A DNA stretch of 64,000 nucleotides from Pseudomonas fluorescens (GTDB lineage: Bacteria; Pseudomonadota; Gammaproteobacteria; Pseudomonadales; Pseudomonadaceae), in assembly GCF_902497995.1 (NCBI RefSeq), contig NZ_CABVII010000002.1, positions 310,001 to 374,000 on the forward strand, written 5' to 3'. The translations under genes and the position numbers were made by a program. Shown here piece after piece: positions 16,409 to 24,471 of this stretch (position 1 is its first letter; each line of letters starts with the position of its first letter). The notes under the pieces were generated by a model that saw nothing but the letters and a program-made list of their open reading frames with translations, ran no database searches and had not been told where the DNA came from.

Positions 16409-16476
16409 CTTCGCGGGCAAGCCTCGCTCCTACAGTGGAATGCGGTCTACTGTAGGAGCGAGGCTTGCCCGCGAAG
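16409..16476. repeat. REP pair (inverted)
   Basis: Close inverted arms of the GTAGGAGCGAGGCTTGCCCG class with a short spacer, between convergent genes. It may serve as a bidirectional transcript end. Confidence 0.9.
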
Positions 16477-16501
16477 GCGTCGGTTCAGCCGCCACAAAAA
16501 C

Positions 16502-17461
16502 TCACTGACCAAACAACGCTTTCTGCCCCTCCGGCGAATTGAACATCCCATCCCCATCATGCCCAACCCCCGGCACTTCGATCAGCTGCTGACTCATCCC
16601 CTGAGGATACAGGCGCTTCAGGTAATCAAAATAATTGCGCCCACGAGCCAATCGATTCGCACCCTGGGCTTTTGCCTCACAACGTTTATCCAGCGCCGGA
16701 TGATTCGGGTCGGTGTCCTGCTGCCCCAGTAGATAAACGATGTCACGCTTGGCGTAGTTTTCCTCCAACTGCGCGGGGTTTTTTCCCTCGGCATAGGCGG
16801 GAAGATCCGCCAGCCCGTATTTCCAGCGATTGAAGTCCGGGCAACCGGCGTGACTGAATGCCACGGGCCGACGTTCATCGAAGTACGCATAAGAAGACGG
16901 GTTGGCGACGACGTAACGCACCTGCACGCCGGCCGCCTTGAGCTCGGGTTGATCGTGACCCAGCAACGCATAGCGCTGAACTACCTGGGCGCCACCGGAG
17001 TGACCGGCGATGACGATCTGCTTCACATCGGGAAACTGCTGGCGATCGCCGATTCGGGCGAGGACTTCGTCGAGTGCTGCGTAAGAACTCAGGGTAAACG
17101 GCGCGGTGGACAAGCCGCCAGCCATCCAGTCATTGCCTTGCCAGCGCAATACGCTGTCAGCCACTGGGTGAAGTGCGATGTCGGACTCATTGAGAAATTG
17201 CGGAGCAATCACCAGGGTGGTCGCGCTTTGTCCTGCCTGTTCAGCCGCGTGTTCTGCACGCTGGCGCCAGGTTTCGGCATTGCGCGGGCGGCCATGGATG
17301 ATGATCAACACCCGTTCGATTTTGGTCGGCGCCGGGCCGATGCCCACTGCGATCTCACCCGAGGTCAACAGCAGGCGACCGGGGCTGAGTTCCTTGACCC
17401 CATGCTCGGCAGCCTGGGTGCTTGCGCAGGTGAACAACAGAGCCAGCAGCCACGTTTTCAT
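16502..17461 (-). CDS. Secreted alpha/beta hydrolase
   Basis: Product of 319 residues with a signal peptide (MKTWLLALLFTCASTQAA) and an alpha/beta hydrolase fold. The nucleophile elbow is IAGHSGGAQ, the oxyanion region is LIIIHGRPRN, a candidate acid lies in GQQDTDPN, and the final catalytic His is in VPGVGHDGDGMF. Substrate unknown. Its ATG overlaps the ypfJ stop by one base (TAATG), so it is the last gene of a three-gene minus-strand unit with the two zinc peptidase genes. Confidence 0.85.
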   Translation of the reverse strand: MKTWLLALLFTCASTQAAEHGVKELSPGRLLLTSGEIAVGIGPAPTKIERVLIIIHGRPRNAETWRQRAEHAAEQAGQSATTLVIAPQFLNESDIALHPVADSVLRWQGNDWMAGGLSTAPFTLSSYAALDEVLARIGDRQQFPDVKQIVIAGHSGGAQVVQRYALLGHDQPELKAAGVQVRYVVANPSSYAYFDERRPVAFSHAGCPDFNRWKYGLADLPAYAEGKNPAQLEENYAKRDIVYLLGQQDTDPNHPALDKRCEAKAQGANRLARGRNYFDYLKRLYPQGMSQQLIEVPGVGHDGDGMFNSPEGQKALFGQ

Positions 17462-18351
17462 TACAGGTTTTTCGCCGCAAAGGTATCGCACTGGCCGACC
17501 TGGCCCTGGGCGAATCCGGTTTTGAACCAGCGCACCCTTTGCGCCGACGTTCCATGGGTAAACGAGTCCGGCACCACGCGACCCTGGCCTTGCTGTTGCA
17601 GACGGTCGTCGCCAATGGCGTTGGCGGCGTTCAAGGCTTCTTCGATGTCACCCGGTTCCAGCCAGTTCAGGCGTTGCTGGGCATTATGGGCCCAGACCCC
17701 GGCCAGGCAATCGGCCTGGAGTTCCTGGCGCACCAGCAAGCCACCGTCGCCTTCCATTTGCCGGCCTTGTTGGCGCGCGGTCTGAATTTTCGCCGATACG
17801 CCAAGCAAGGTCTGCACGTGGTGCCCGACTTCGTGAGCGATCACGTAGGCCTGCGCGAAATCGCCCGCAGCGGAAAAGCGTTGGGACATCTCCTGGAAAA
17901 AACTCATGTCCAGGTAGACTTTCTGGTCCGCCGGGCAATAGAACGGACCGGTCGCGGAAGTCGCCAGGCCGCATGCCGAGTTGACGCGGTTGCTGAACAG
18001 CACCAGGGTCGGGTCCTTGTATTGACGGTCGGCCTGCTGGAAAATCTGCCTCCAGGTGTCTTCGGTATCGCCCAGGATCGAGCGCACGAATTCGGCCCCT
18101 TCATCATTGGCCGGTGGCGCCTTGCGGGTTTGCGTCGGGGCCGGCGCCGATTGCTCGCTCATCTGCCCGGTGAGTTGCCCGAGGATCTGCAAGGGGTCCT
18201 GGCCAGTGAGCCAGCCGATCCCGACGATCAGCACGATCGCCGTCAGGCTCAGGCCCTTGCCGCCACCGAAACGCATTCCGCCACCACCGCCGACGTCATC
18301 GCCCCGGGCATCGACCACGTTGTCGCTGCGTCGACCTTTTTTCCATAGCAT
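17461..18351 (-). CDS. ypfJ: YpfJ-type neutral zinc metallopeptidase
   Basis: Predicted zinc peptidase of 296 residues (KPN_02809/YpfJ family). It starts MLWKKGRRSDNVVDARG, has one membrane span near residues 35-50 (LSLTAIVLIVGIGWL), then the peptidase domain with VIAHEVGHHVQ (zinc His-Glu-His) and a distal ELQADCLAGVWAH supplying the third ligand. The C-terminus ends with SFTHGTSAQRVRWF, a family signature. A paralogue lies immediately upstream, and the hydrolase gene downstream is translationally coupled. Confidence 0.92.
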   Translation of the reverse strand: MLWKKGRRSDNVVDARGDDVGGGGGMRFGGGKGLSLTAIVLIVGIGWLTGQDPLQILGQLTGQMSEQSAPAPTQTRKAPPANDEGAEFVRSILGDTEDTWRQIFQQADRQYKDPTLVLFSNRVNSACGLATSATGPFYCPADQKVYLDMSFFQEMSQRFSAAGDFAQAYVIAHEVGHHVQTLLGVSAKIQTARQQGRQMEGDGGLLVRQELQADCLAGVWAHNAQQRLNWLEPGDIEEALNAANAIGDDRLQQQGQGRVVPDSFTHGTSAQRVRWFKTGFAQGQVGQCDTFAAKNL

Positions 18352-18499
18352 GGGGGGATCCTCGTTACTGGCTTGATGAAGAAGGGTCGTGGTGAGTGTT
18401 GCTGCTGAGTGAGAGCGGCGCCAGTCCGGTCATCAGACAGCCTTGAACGGCGCCGGTTCTGTGCAGGCGGTGACATTAACCTCTTCGTTGACGGACGGG

Positions 18500-19366
18500 T
18501 CAAAGGTCCTCGGCGGCGAAGGTGTCGCAAGCCTCGGTCCGGCCTGTGGCGAAACCGGATTTGAACCAGTTCGCGCGCTGCTGCGAAGTGCCGTGACTGA
18601 ACGTCTCTGGCCGAACTGTGTCGTTTCGGGAGCGTTGCAGGTTGTCGTCACCGAACGCTGCCGCGGCGTGCAAGGCGGCTTCGATATCGCCAGGTTCCAG
18701 CCAGTCCAGGCGTTGTTGCGCATGGTGCGCCCAGACGCCGGCCAGGCAATCGGCCTGCAACTCCGCACGCACCTCCAGGCCGCCATCGCCGGTGACCGGT
18801 TGCTGGTCCAGCAAGGCTTTCTCGAAGGGGGCGGACAGTCCCAGCTCAAGTTGCACGTGATGGCCGATTTCGTGAGCGATGATGTAGGCCCGTGCGAAGT
18901 CACCGACCACTGAAAACTGCTGCTCCAGTTTGGCGAAGAACGCCAGATCGAGGTACACCTGCTGGTTGCCTGGGCAGTAGAACGGGCCACTGGCGGAGCT
19001 GGCGTACCCGCATCCGGAGACCACCCCATTGTCGAATAGCGTCAGCGTGGGTTCCGGATAATGCCGTCCCGTCTGCGCGAAAAGTTGTTTCCAGGTGTCT
19101 TCGGTGTCGCCCAGTACTGACTGTACGAACCTCAGTTGCAGATCTTCGGTGTCAATTGAAAGGGCGACGCCGGGTGGGTTAAGGGTGTTCGACGAGGTCA
19201 GGGGAGCCTCGTCCGGTGTCGTACCCAGTGTCGAATAAAGTCCTGCGCTTGCCAGTGCGACGGCGGCCAATCCGGCGCCCAGCGTTTTCCCTGTGAGTGT
19301 GCGGGCATCCTTGCCCTCCCGAGTGTCGTTCACGTTGTCGCTGCGTCTTGCCTTGTTCCATAACAT
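18500..19366 (-). CDS. Second YpfJ-type zinc metallopeptidase (paralogue)
   Basis: Protein of 288 residues, homologous along its length to the downstream ypfJ product: same start (MLWNKARRSDNVND), zinc motif IIAHEIGHHVQLEL, distal ELQADCLAGVWAHHAQQ and C-terminal FSHGTSQQRANWF. The linker after the membrane span (residues about 48-80) is quite different, lacking the Pro/Thr-rich piece. The 148-base gap to ypfJ holds no clear terminator, so both may share a promoter upstream of 19366. This appears to be a tandem duplication with divergence; all zinc ligands are kept, so both should be active. Confidence 0.9.
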   Translation of the reverse strand: MLWNKARRSDNVNDTREGKDARTLTGKTLGAGLAAVALASAGLYSTLGTTPDEAPLTSSNTLNPPGVALSIDTEDLQLRFVQSVLGDTEDTWKQLFAQTGRHYPEPTLTLFDNGVVSGCGYASSASGPFYCPGNQQVYLDLAFFAKLEQQFSVVGDFARAYIIAHEIGHHVQLELGLSAPFEKALLDQQPVTGDGGLEVRAELQADCLAGVWAHHAQQRLDWLEPGDIEAALHAAAAFGDDNLQRSRNDTVRPETFSHGTSQQRANWFKSGFATGRTEACDTFAAEDL

Positions 19367-19557
19367 GTTTGCGGTCTCTCATGGATGATGGGGCGTGTAT
19401 CGCCGAATCCATGAATAACCGCACTGGCAAAGATATGTGGGTGAATTATGTAAGGATTAGTAAGGCCATTGTCATTGGGACTGTTGTCGTGGATCTGACG
19501 TGGCCAATTCGCGGTGACCGGTCGAACGGGTCCCGAGGCCGAGCGGTATGTTCAAAC
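19367..19557. other. Intergenic region upstream of peptidase genes
   Basis: About 190 bases between the FAD dehydrogenase stop and the peptidase start. It should hold the promoter of the peptidase/hydrolase unit. The stretch 19430-19480 is locally AT-rich; I see no clear motif. Confidence 0.4.
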
Positions 19558-21306
19558 TCAACGATGGGCTGCAGGGTCGATCTCCTGTTCGTAAGCTGTG
19601 ATGCCTGCGATATGTCGTGCGGCGATGTAGCCGAACGTCAGCGCCGGGCCGAGATTGATGCCGCCGGCGGGGTAGTGCCCACCCATGATGCTGGCCATGT
19701 CGCCGCCCGCTGCGTACAGCCCGGTGATGACTTGACCGGATTCGCCGAGGACCTGGGCATGTGCGTTGACCTTCAGGCCGGCGAAGGTGCCGAAGCAGCC
19801 GGGCTGGACCTTCACGGCATAGAAGGGGCCTTGTTCGATCGGTGCGATGCAAGGGTTGGGGCGCTGCAACGCATCACCCTGTTTGCGGTTATAGGACGTC
19901 GAGCCGCGACCGAACTGAGGGTCTTCACCCTTGTGTGCATGGCGGTTGTATTGCGACACGGTACGGCGCAAACCGTTCGGGTCTATGCCGCAGTTCAGGG
20001 CCAATTCCTCCAGGGTATCGCCGGTTTTCAGATAGCCGCTGCGGATAAAGGATGACAGGGGCACCGGAAAAGGCCGGGAAATCCCGAGGCCATAGCGCCG
20101 CTGAAATCCATGGCTGCAGATCAGCCAGGAGGCGACTTCCTCGCCCTGCGGTGCAGCGGCGACCATGGCTGTCACATAGTCGTAGTAGCCGTCAGCTTCG
20201 TTGACGAAGCGCTGGCCGTTGCTCAACACCCCGATGATCCCGGGTTTGCCGCGCTCGATGATGTGCGGGAAGTGGCCGATGCTGCCATCTTTGTGCGGCA
20301 CTTGCGAAACCGGTGCCCAGGCAACTGGCGATACCATGTCGGTGTTGACCCGGGCGCCGGCGAGTTCGCCCAGGCGCAGACCATCGCCACTGACGCTCAG
20401 GGGCGGCAATGCCAAGTGTTCATGACCTGTGGGTGTGCGAGGGAACAATGCCTTGCGCCGCTCAATGTCATTGGCGAAACCCCCGGCGGCGAGCACCACC
20501 GCCTTGCGCGCATGAATACGGATCTGGCCCTTGGCGGTGCTGATCACCGCGCCCCGGACATGACCGCCCTCTTGCAACAACTCGGTGACCGGCGCCGATT
20601 CCCAGAGCAATACGCCAAGGTTTTCGGCGGATTTTGCCAGCCGGGCCACCAGTGCGACGCCGTTGACCAGTTGCATCGCCCGGCCATGAATGGCGAGGTC
20701 GAGCAGGTGACGGGTGAAGCGCCGGGTCACATGCCAGGCTGCCGACAGCGAGCGTGTGAGGTTGAGAAACGCGCCAAGGTCCGCGCCCGCCATGATCGGC
20801 ATGCCCATGAACGAAGTTTCGCGCATGGTTGTGCGCAGACGCTTGAGCAGCTTGCCGACTTTTCGTCCGTCATAAGGCGCAGCGATCACCGAGCGCCCGC
20901 CGGTACCGGCTCCCGGGGTGTCACCATGAATATCGGCAATCGCGTTGCCGTCGGCGAATTGCAATGAGGTGTGCTGTTCGAAGAACGCGACCATTCGCGG
21001 GCCGGCCTCGAGGAACGCATCAATCATTGCCGGCTCGTAACGCTCGCCGAGTTCATGTTTAAGGTAGGTGCGCGGTTGCTCGACGTCTTCGACGATACCC
21101 GCGCGACGGGCCAGGGGGTTGCACGGCACCCACGCCCAACCACCCGACCAGGCCGTGGCGCCGCCAAACACCGAGTCTTTCTCGACCACAATGACTTTCA
21201 GACCGTGCCATGCAGCAGTGACTGCAGCAGACAGTCCGGCTGCCCCGGAGCCAATGATCAGCACGTCGCAGTCAGTATCCGGAGCGTTGTGTGGTTGGGC
21301 AGGCAT
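19558..21306 (-). CDS. FAD-binding dehydrogenase (ketosteroid dehydrogenase/fumarate reductase type)
   Basis: Flavoprotein of 582 residues. The FAD motif CDVLIIGSGAAGLSAAVTAA lies near residue 14, the GGATAWSGGWAW loop follows, and the C-terminal FAD segment is GLYAAGGDMASIMGGHYPAGGINLG, characteristic of the 3-ketosteroid 1-dehydrogenase and fumarate reductase flavoprotein family. Such enzymes introduce double bonds into cyclic ketones or carboxylates. It is divergent from the IclR gene, with likely shared control. Given the neighbouring quinate genes, a cyclohexane- or cyclohexenone-type substrate is a reasonable guess, not shown. Confidence 0.85.
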   Translation of the reverse strand: MPAQPHNAPDTDCDVLIIGSGAAGLSAAVTAAWHGLKVIVVEKDSVFGGATAWSGGWAWVPCNPLARRAGIVEDVEQPRTYLKHELGERYEPAMIDAFLEAGPRMVAFFEQHTSLQFADGNAIADIHGDTPGAGTGGRSVIAAPYDGRKVGKLLKRLRTTMRETSFMGMPIMAGADLGAFLNLTRSLSAAWHVTRRFTRHLLDLAIHGRAMQLVNGVALVARLAKSAENLGVLLWESAPVTELLQEGGHVRGAVISTAKGQIRIHARKAVVLAAGGFANDIERRKALFPRTPTGHEHLALPPLSVSGDGLRLGELAGARVNTDMVSPVAWAPVSQVPHKDGSIGHFPHIIERGKPGIIGVLSNGQRFVNEADGYYDYVTAMVAAAPQGEEVASWLICSHGFQRRYGLGISRPFPVPLSSFIRSGYLKTGDTLEELALNCGIDPNGLRRTVSQYNRHAHKGEDPQFGRGSTSYNRKQGDALQRPNPCIAPIEQGPFYAVKVQPGCFGTFAGLKVNAHAQVLGESGQVITGLYAAGGDMASIMGGHYPAGGINLGPALTFGYIAARHIAGITAYEQEIDPAAHR

Positions 21307-21321
21307 GTTGGAAAACTCATG

Positions 21322-21460
21322 TTTTTAGAATTTGATTCCAGAAAATATATGAGCATGATCAGACTCGGCAACCATCGACCGTGCAAAGCGGGCGGTTATC
21401 GGACAGCGGGTTCCAGATTTCGTATTGGGCAGTTTGTCTTTTAGAATCTGCCAAATTTTG
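21322..21460. promoter_or_regulatory. Candidate IclR operator region
   Basis: Two copies of TTTTAGAATYTG, at 21323-21334 and 21439-21450, flank the divergent promoters of the FAD dehydrogenase and iclR. The first continues as GAATTTGATTC, a short palindrome. A related element, AAGAATCTGGAATCTGG, lies before the Gfo/Idh gene at 22421-22437. Confidence 0.45.
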
Positions 21461-21473
21461 CGTGGAGCCTCCC

Positions 21474-22250
21474 ATGGCCGGCAGTCAGATCGAACGTGTT
21501 TTCAGTGTGCTGGAAAACCTCACCAGCGACCCTCGCGGTCTGCCGATGCAAACGCTGGCAGAGCAACTGGATATCCCCAAAAGCGCGACCCATCGCCTGC
21601 TCGCCGAACTGATTCGGCTGGGCTACGTACGGCAGAATCCGGAAAATCTGCGCTATCACCTGTCCACCAAACTGGTAGCCATGGGGTTTCGTTACCTGTC
21701 GAGCAGCGGCGCCGATATCGTTCAGCCGGTGCTCGATCGCCTGGCCCGGGAAACCGGTGAACTGGTGCGCCTTGGGGTGATCGAAGGCGAGCGACAGACC
21801 TGGATCGCAAAATCCCAGGGCGCCCGTTCCGGTCTGCGCTACGACCCGGATATGGGCCGTGATGCACCTCTGTTCTATACCGCGTCAGGGCATGCATGGC
21901 TGGCGTGCATGAGCGATGCCGAAGCCTTGTCGCTGGTGGAGCGCCAGGGCGGTGAGCGCCCGAAAGACCTGGGGCCGAATGCACCGCGCTCCAACATCGA
22001 ATTGCTGGAACGCCTGCGGCTGGCGCGGGAACAGGGCTATGCCTGGGTCGAGGAGAGCTCGGCGGTGGGGACTTCGGCGATTGCGGCGGTGGTGCGGCAC
22101 CCGGGTGATCGCCGGGTGATCGGGGTCCTCAGTATCGCCGGCCCGAGCGCGCGAATGCCGGGGGCGCGGTTGCATGAGTTGGCGCCGTTGTTGTTGAAGT
22201 ACACCGAGGAGTTGTCCGCGGCGAGTCAGGCTTCGGAGTTGTTCGTTTAA
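21474..22250 (+). CDS. IclR-family transcriptional regulator
   Basis: Regulator of 258 residues. The N-terminal HTH includes LAEQLDIPKSATHRLLAELIRLGYV. The C-terminal effector domain contains SGHAWLAC and the closing VIGVLSIAGPSARM. IclR proteins in pseudomonads often govern aromatic and hydroaromatic catabolism. The ATG at 21474 has GGAG seven bases ahead; the longer frame starting at 21381 has no ribosome binding site. It is divergent from the FAD dehydrogenase and upstream of the Gfo/Idh operon, so both are probable targets. Confidence 0.9.
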   Translation: MAGSQIERVFSVLENLTSDPRGLPMQTLAEQLDIPKSATHRLLAELIRLGYVRQNPENLRYHLSTKLVAMGFRYLSSSGADIVQPVLDRLARETGELVRLGVIEGERQTWIAKSQGARSGLRYDPDMGRDAPLFYTASGHAWLACMSDAEALSLVERQGGERPKDLGPNAPRSNIELLERLRLAREQGYAWVEESSAVGTSAIAAVVRHPGDRRVIGVLSIAGPSARMPGARLHELAPLLLKYTEELSAASQASELFV

Positions 22251-22271
22251 CCTTGGGCACCGCTGATTCAA

Positions 22272-22360
22272 TGTGGGAGCGGGCTTGCTCGCGAAAGCGG
22301 TGTTTCAGACACATCAATGTCTACTGACATTCCGCCTTCGCGAGCAAGCCCGCTCCCACA
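22272..22360. repeat. REP pair (inverted)
   Basis: Inverted arms of the TGTGGGAGCGGGCTTGCTCG class; the spacer has ACATCAATGTCTACTGACAT. It sits between iclR and the Gfo/Idh operon, and would separate their transcripts. Confidence 0.9.
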
Positions 22361-22420
22361 TGACGGTCTTCGAACGCCCAATATGTGCGTTGTTCGCACA
22401 CTTTTGTGGTTTATCTGTGT

Positions 22421-22446
22421 AAGAATCTGGAATCTGGTTCTAAATT
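22421..22446 (+). promoter_or_regulatory. Candidate operator before Gfo/Idh operon
   Basis: AAGAATCTGGAATCTGGTTC followed by TAAATT contains two tandem GAATCTGG units, and AGAA/TTCT at its ends are inverted. It shares AGAATYTG with the two elements near the IclR gene. Likely IclR target (inference). Confidence 0.4.
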
Positions 22447-22490
22447 GTTGAAGTCATTCCTTCCAACAATAAACACAAGAGAACCAACCC

Positions 22491-23546
22491 TTGAATTCCC
22501 CCCTTCGCATTGCCCTGATCGGCGCTGGCAATATGGGCCAGCAGCATTACCAGCATTTGAAAACCCTGACGGAGGCGACCTTGTGCGCGGTGGCCGATCC
22601 CGGGCCGCAGGCAGAGGCTATTGCCACGCAATGGGGCGTGGCCTATTTCGCCGAACACCATCAGATGCTGGAGCAGGTGCAGCCGGACGCCGTGATCGTC
22701 GCCAACCCGAACAACCTTCACGTCAGCACCGCGCTGGATTGCCTCGCGGCTGGCGTGCCGGTGCTGCTGGAAAAACCGGTGGGCGTGCACATGGACGAAG
22801 TCCGTCAGCTGGTGAACGCTTCGAAAGCCACGGGCGTGCCAGTGTTGGTGGGGCATCATCGGCGCCACAATCCACTGATCGCCCGTGCTCATGAACTGAT
22901 CCACAGTGGTGCCTTGGGTCGATTGACCACGGTCACGGCGCTCTGGCAGTTGCGCAAACCCGACAGTTATTTCGAGACGGCCTGGCGCCGCGAGCCCGGT
23001 GCGGGAATGTTACTGACCAACCTGATTCACGATCTCGACTTACTCCGGCACCTGTGCGGCGAAGTGCGGCAAGTGCAGGCAATCACCAGCAATGCGGTAC
23101 GCGGATTTGCCAACGAAGATTGCGCGGCGGTGTTGCTGCAATTCGACAGCGGTGCGCTGGGCAGCCTGACCGGTTCCGATGCGGTGGCGGCACCCTGGAG
23201 TTGGGAGCTGGACTCCGGGGAGAACCCGGTGTATCCGCGTCAGGCCGATCAGCCTTGTTTTATGCTGGCCGGGACGCGGGGGGCGTTGAGCATTCCGCAG
23301 CTCAAGCGCTGGCACTACGCTGAAGCCGATGCGGGGTGGCATCAACCGTTGCTGGAGGTTCAGGAAAGTTTCAGCCTCGATGAAGCGTTGCGTTTGCAGT
23401 TGCAGCATTTCGTGCGCGTCGCGCGCCGGGAAGTCGAGCCGTTGGTGAGCGTCGCCGACGCCGCCCGCACCCTGGCGCTGATCGAGGCGATCCGCGAAGC
23501 CGCGCAAACCGGCCGCGCCTGCGCCCCTTCGCTGATTGAGGGATGA
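22491..23546 (+). CDS. Gfo/Idh/MocA-family dehydrogenase
   Basis: NAD(P)-dependent oxidoreductase of 351 residues. The Rossmann motif is IALIGAGNMGQQH at residues 7-19, the conserved EKP is in LLEKPVGVHMDEV near residue 98, and the C-terminal alpha/beta domain has GAGMLLTNLIHDLDLL with the catalytic-region Asp and His. Members oxidise sugars, inositols and related polyols. The start is TTG at 22491 with weak upstream purines. The stop lies next to the TIM-barrel gene start, so they form an operon and probably act on successive intermediates of one pathway. Confidence 0.87.
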   Translation: MNSPLRIALIGAGNMGQQHYQHLKTLTEATLCAVADPGPQAEAIATQWGVAYFAEHHQMLEQVQPDAVIVANPNNLHVSTALDCLAAGVPVLLEKPVGVHMDEVRQLVNASKATGVPVLVGHHRRHNPLIARAHELIHSGALGRLTTVTALWQLRKPDSYFETAWRREPGAGMLLTNLIHDLDLLRHLCGEVRQVQAITSNAVRGFANEDCAAVLLQFDSGALGSLTGSDAVAAPWSWELDSGENPVYPRQADQPCFMLAGTRGALSIPQLKRWHYAEADAGWHQPLLEVQESFSLDEALRLQLQHFVRVARREVEPLVSVADAARTLALIEAIREAAQTGRACAPSLIEG

Positions 23547-23548
23547 AC

Positions 23549-24364
23549 ATGAATGAACGGATTTATTCCCTGGCCAGTCTGACGGTACTCGAGTTGTCAC
23601 CGCCCGAGATGGTCGAGGTCGCGGCGCGGGCCGGCTACAGCCATGTCGGATTACGGCTGGTGCCGGCAACACCTGAAGAACATCATTTTCCACTGGTGGC
23701 CGATATCGGGTTACGGCGCAGGACTTTGGCGTGTTTGCGTGATACCGGCATTCGCGTTCTGGATGTTGAGATTTTGCGTCTCGAACCGGAAACCGTCGTC
23801 ACCGATTTCGAGAAAATACTGGAGGTCGGTGCGCAGTTCGGCGCCAGTGAATTACTGGTGGCGGGTAACGATTCGGACGAACACAGGCTCACGGAGAATT
23901 TCGCCCGGCTCTGTGATCTGGCGGCGCGTTACGGGCTGCATCCGCATCTGGAGTTCATGCCCTGGACCGATGCACGCAATCTGGAACAAGCGGTGCGCAT
24001 TGTCGAAACCGCCGGCCGTGAAAACGGCGCGGTTTTGGTGGACGCTTTCCATTTCGATCGTTCGGGGTCGCGGCTGGAAGATCTGGCCAGGGTTGCCCCG
24101 TCACGGTTACGGTATGCCCAGTTGTGCGACGTGGCGGGGCCGCGGCCGACGGACATGACGGAGATTCTGCGCCAGGCACGTAATGAACGGCGCTTCCCGG
24201 GGGAGGGCGATTGTGATCTGGCGGGGTTGTTGCAATGTCTACCGGTCAATGTTCCGTTGAGCCTTGAGATACCCACCCTGAAGTTGCTGGAGCAGGGCGT
24301 GAGTGGGTTGCAACGGGCGCAGATGGCACTGGATAAAACCCGTGAATTGATGGCGCGGCTGTAA
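23549..24364 (+). CDS. Xylose isomerase-like TIM-barrel enzyme, dehydroshikimate dehydratase-like
   Basis: Protein of 271 residues with the AP-endonuclease-2/xylose isomerase-like barrel. Metal-ligand positions read Glu in HLEFMPW, Asp in LVDAFHFDRSG, Gln in RYAQLCDVAG and Glu in LSLEIPTL. This E-D-Q-E set, and the segment RRFPGEGDCDLAGLL, match the N-terminal domain of the quiC product encoded 4 kb away (FPGQGEFDLPGFL). It lacks the C-terminal HPPD-like half. It could be a second dehydroshikimate dehydratase or act on a related cyclitol acid. I start at 23549 because GAGGG is six bases ahead; the ATG at 23543 would touch it. Confidence 0.78.
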   Translation: MNERIYSLASLTVLELSPPEMVEVAARAGYSHVGLRLVPATPEEHHFPLVADIGLRRRTLACLRDTGIRVLDVEILRLEPETVVTDFEKILEVGAQFGASELLVAGNDSDEHRLTENFARLCDLAARYGLHPHLEFMPWTDARNLEQAVRIVETAGRENGAVLVDAFHFDRSGSRLEDLARVAPSRLRYAQLCDVAGPRPTDMTEILRQARNERRFPGEGDCDLAGLLQCLPVNVPLSLEIPTLKLLEQGVSGLQRAQMALDKTRELMARL

Positions 24365-24382
24365 GCGGTGCTGCGCACCTGT

Positions 24383-24442
24383 TGCGGGCAATCCACACTT
24401 CCACAGGTTTGAACAACCCTGTGGGAGTGTGGGCTGCCCGCG
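24383..24442. repeat. Variant REP-like inverted repeat
   Basis: GCGGGCAATCCACACTTCCA and its inverse, GGGAGTGTGGGCTGCCCGC with small mismatches, flank a short spacer. It is an unusual REP relative between the TIM-barrel gene and the transporter gene. Confidence 0.6.
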
Positions 24443-24471
24443 AAGCTTTTGACTTTAAGTAAGGAAACCCA

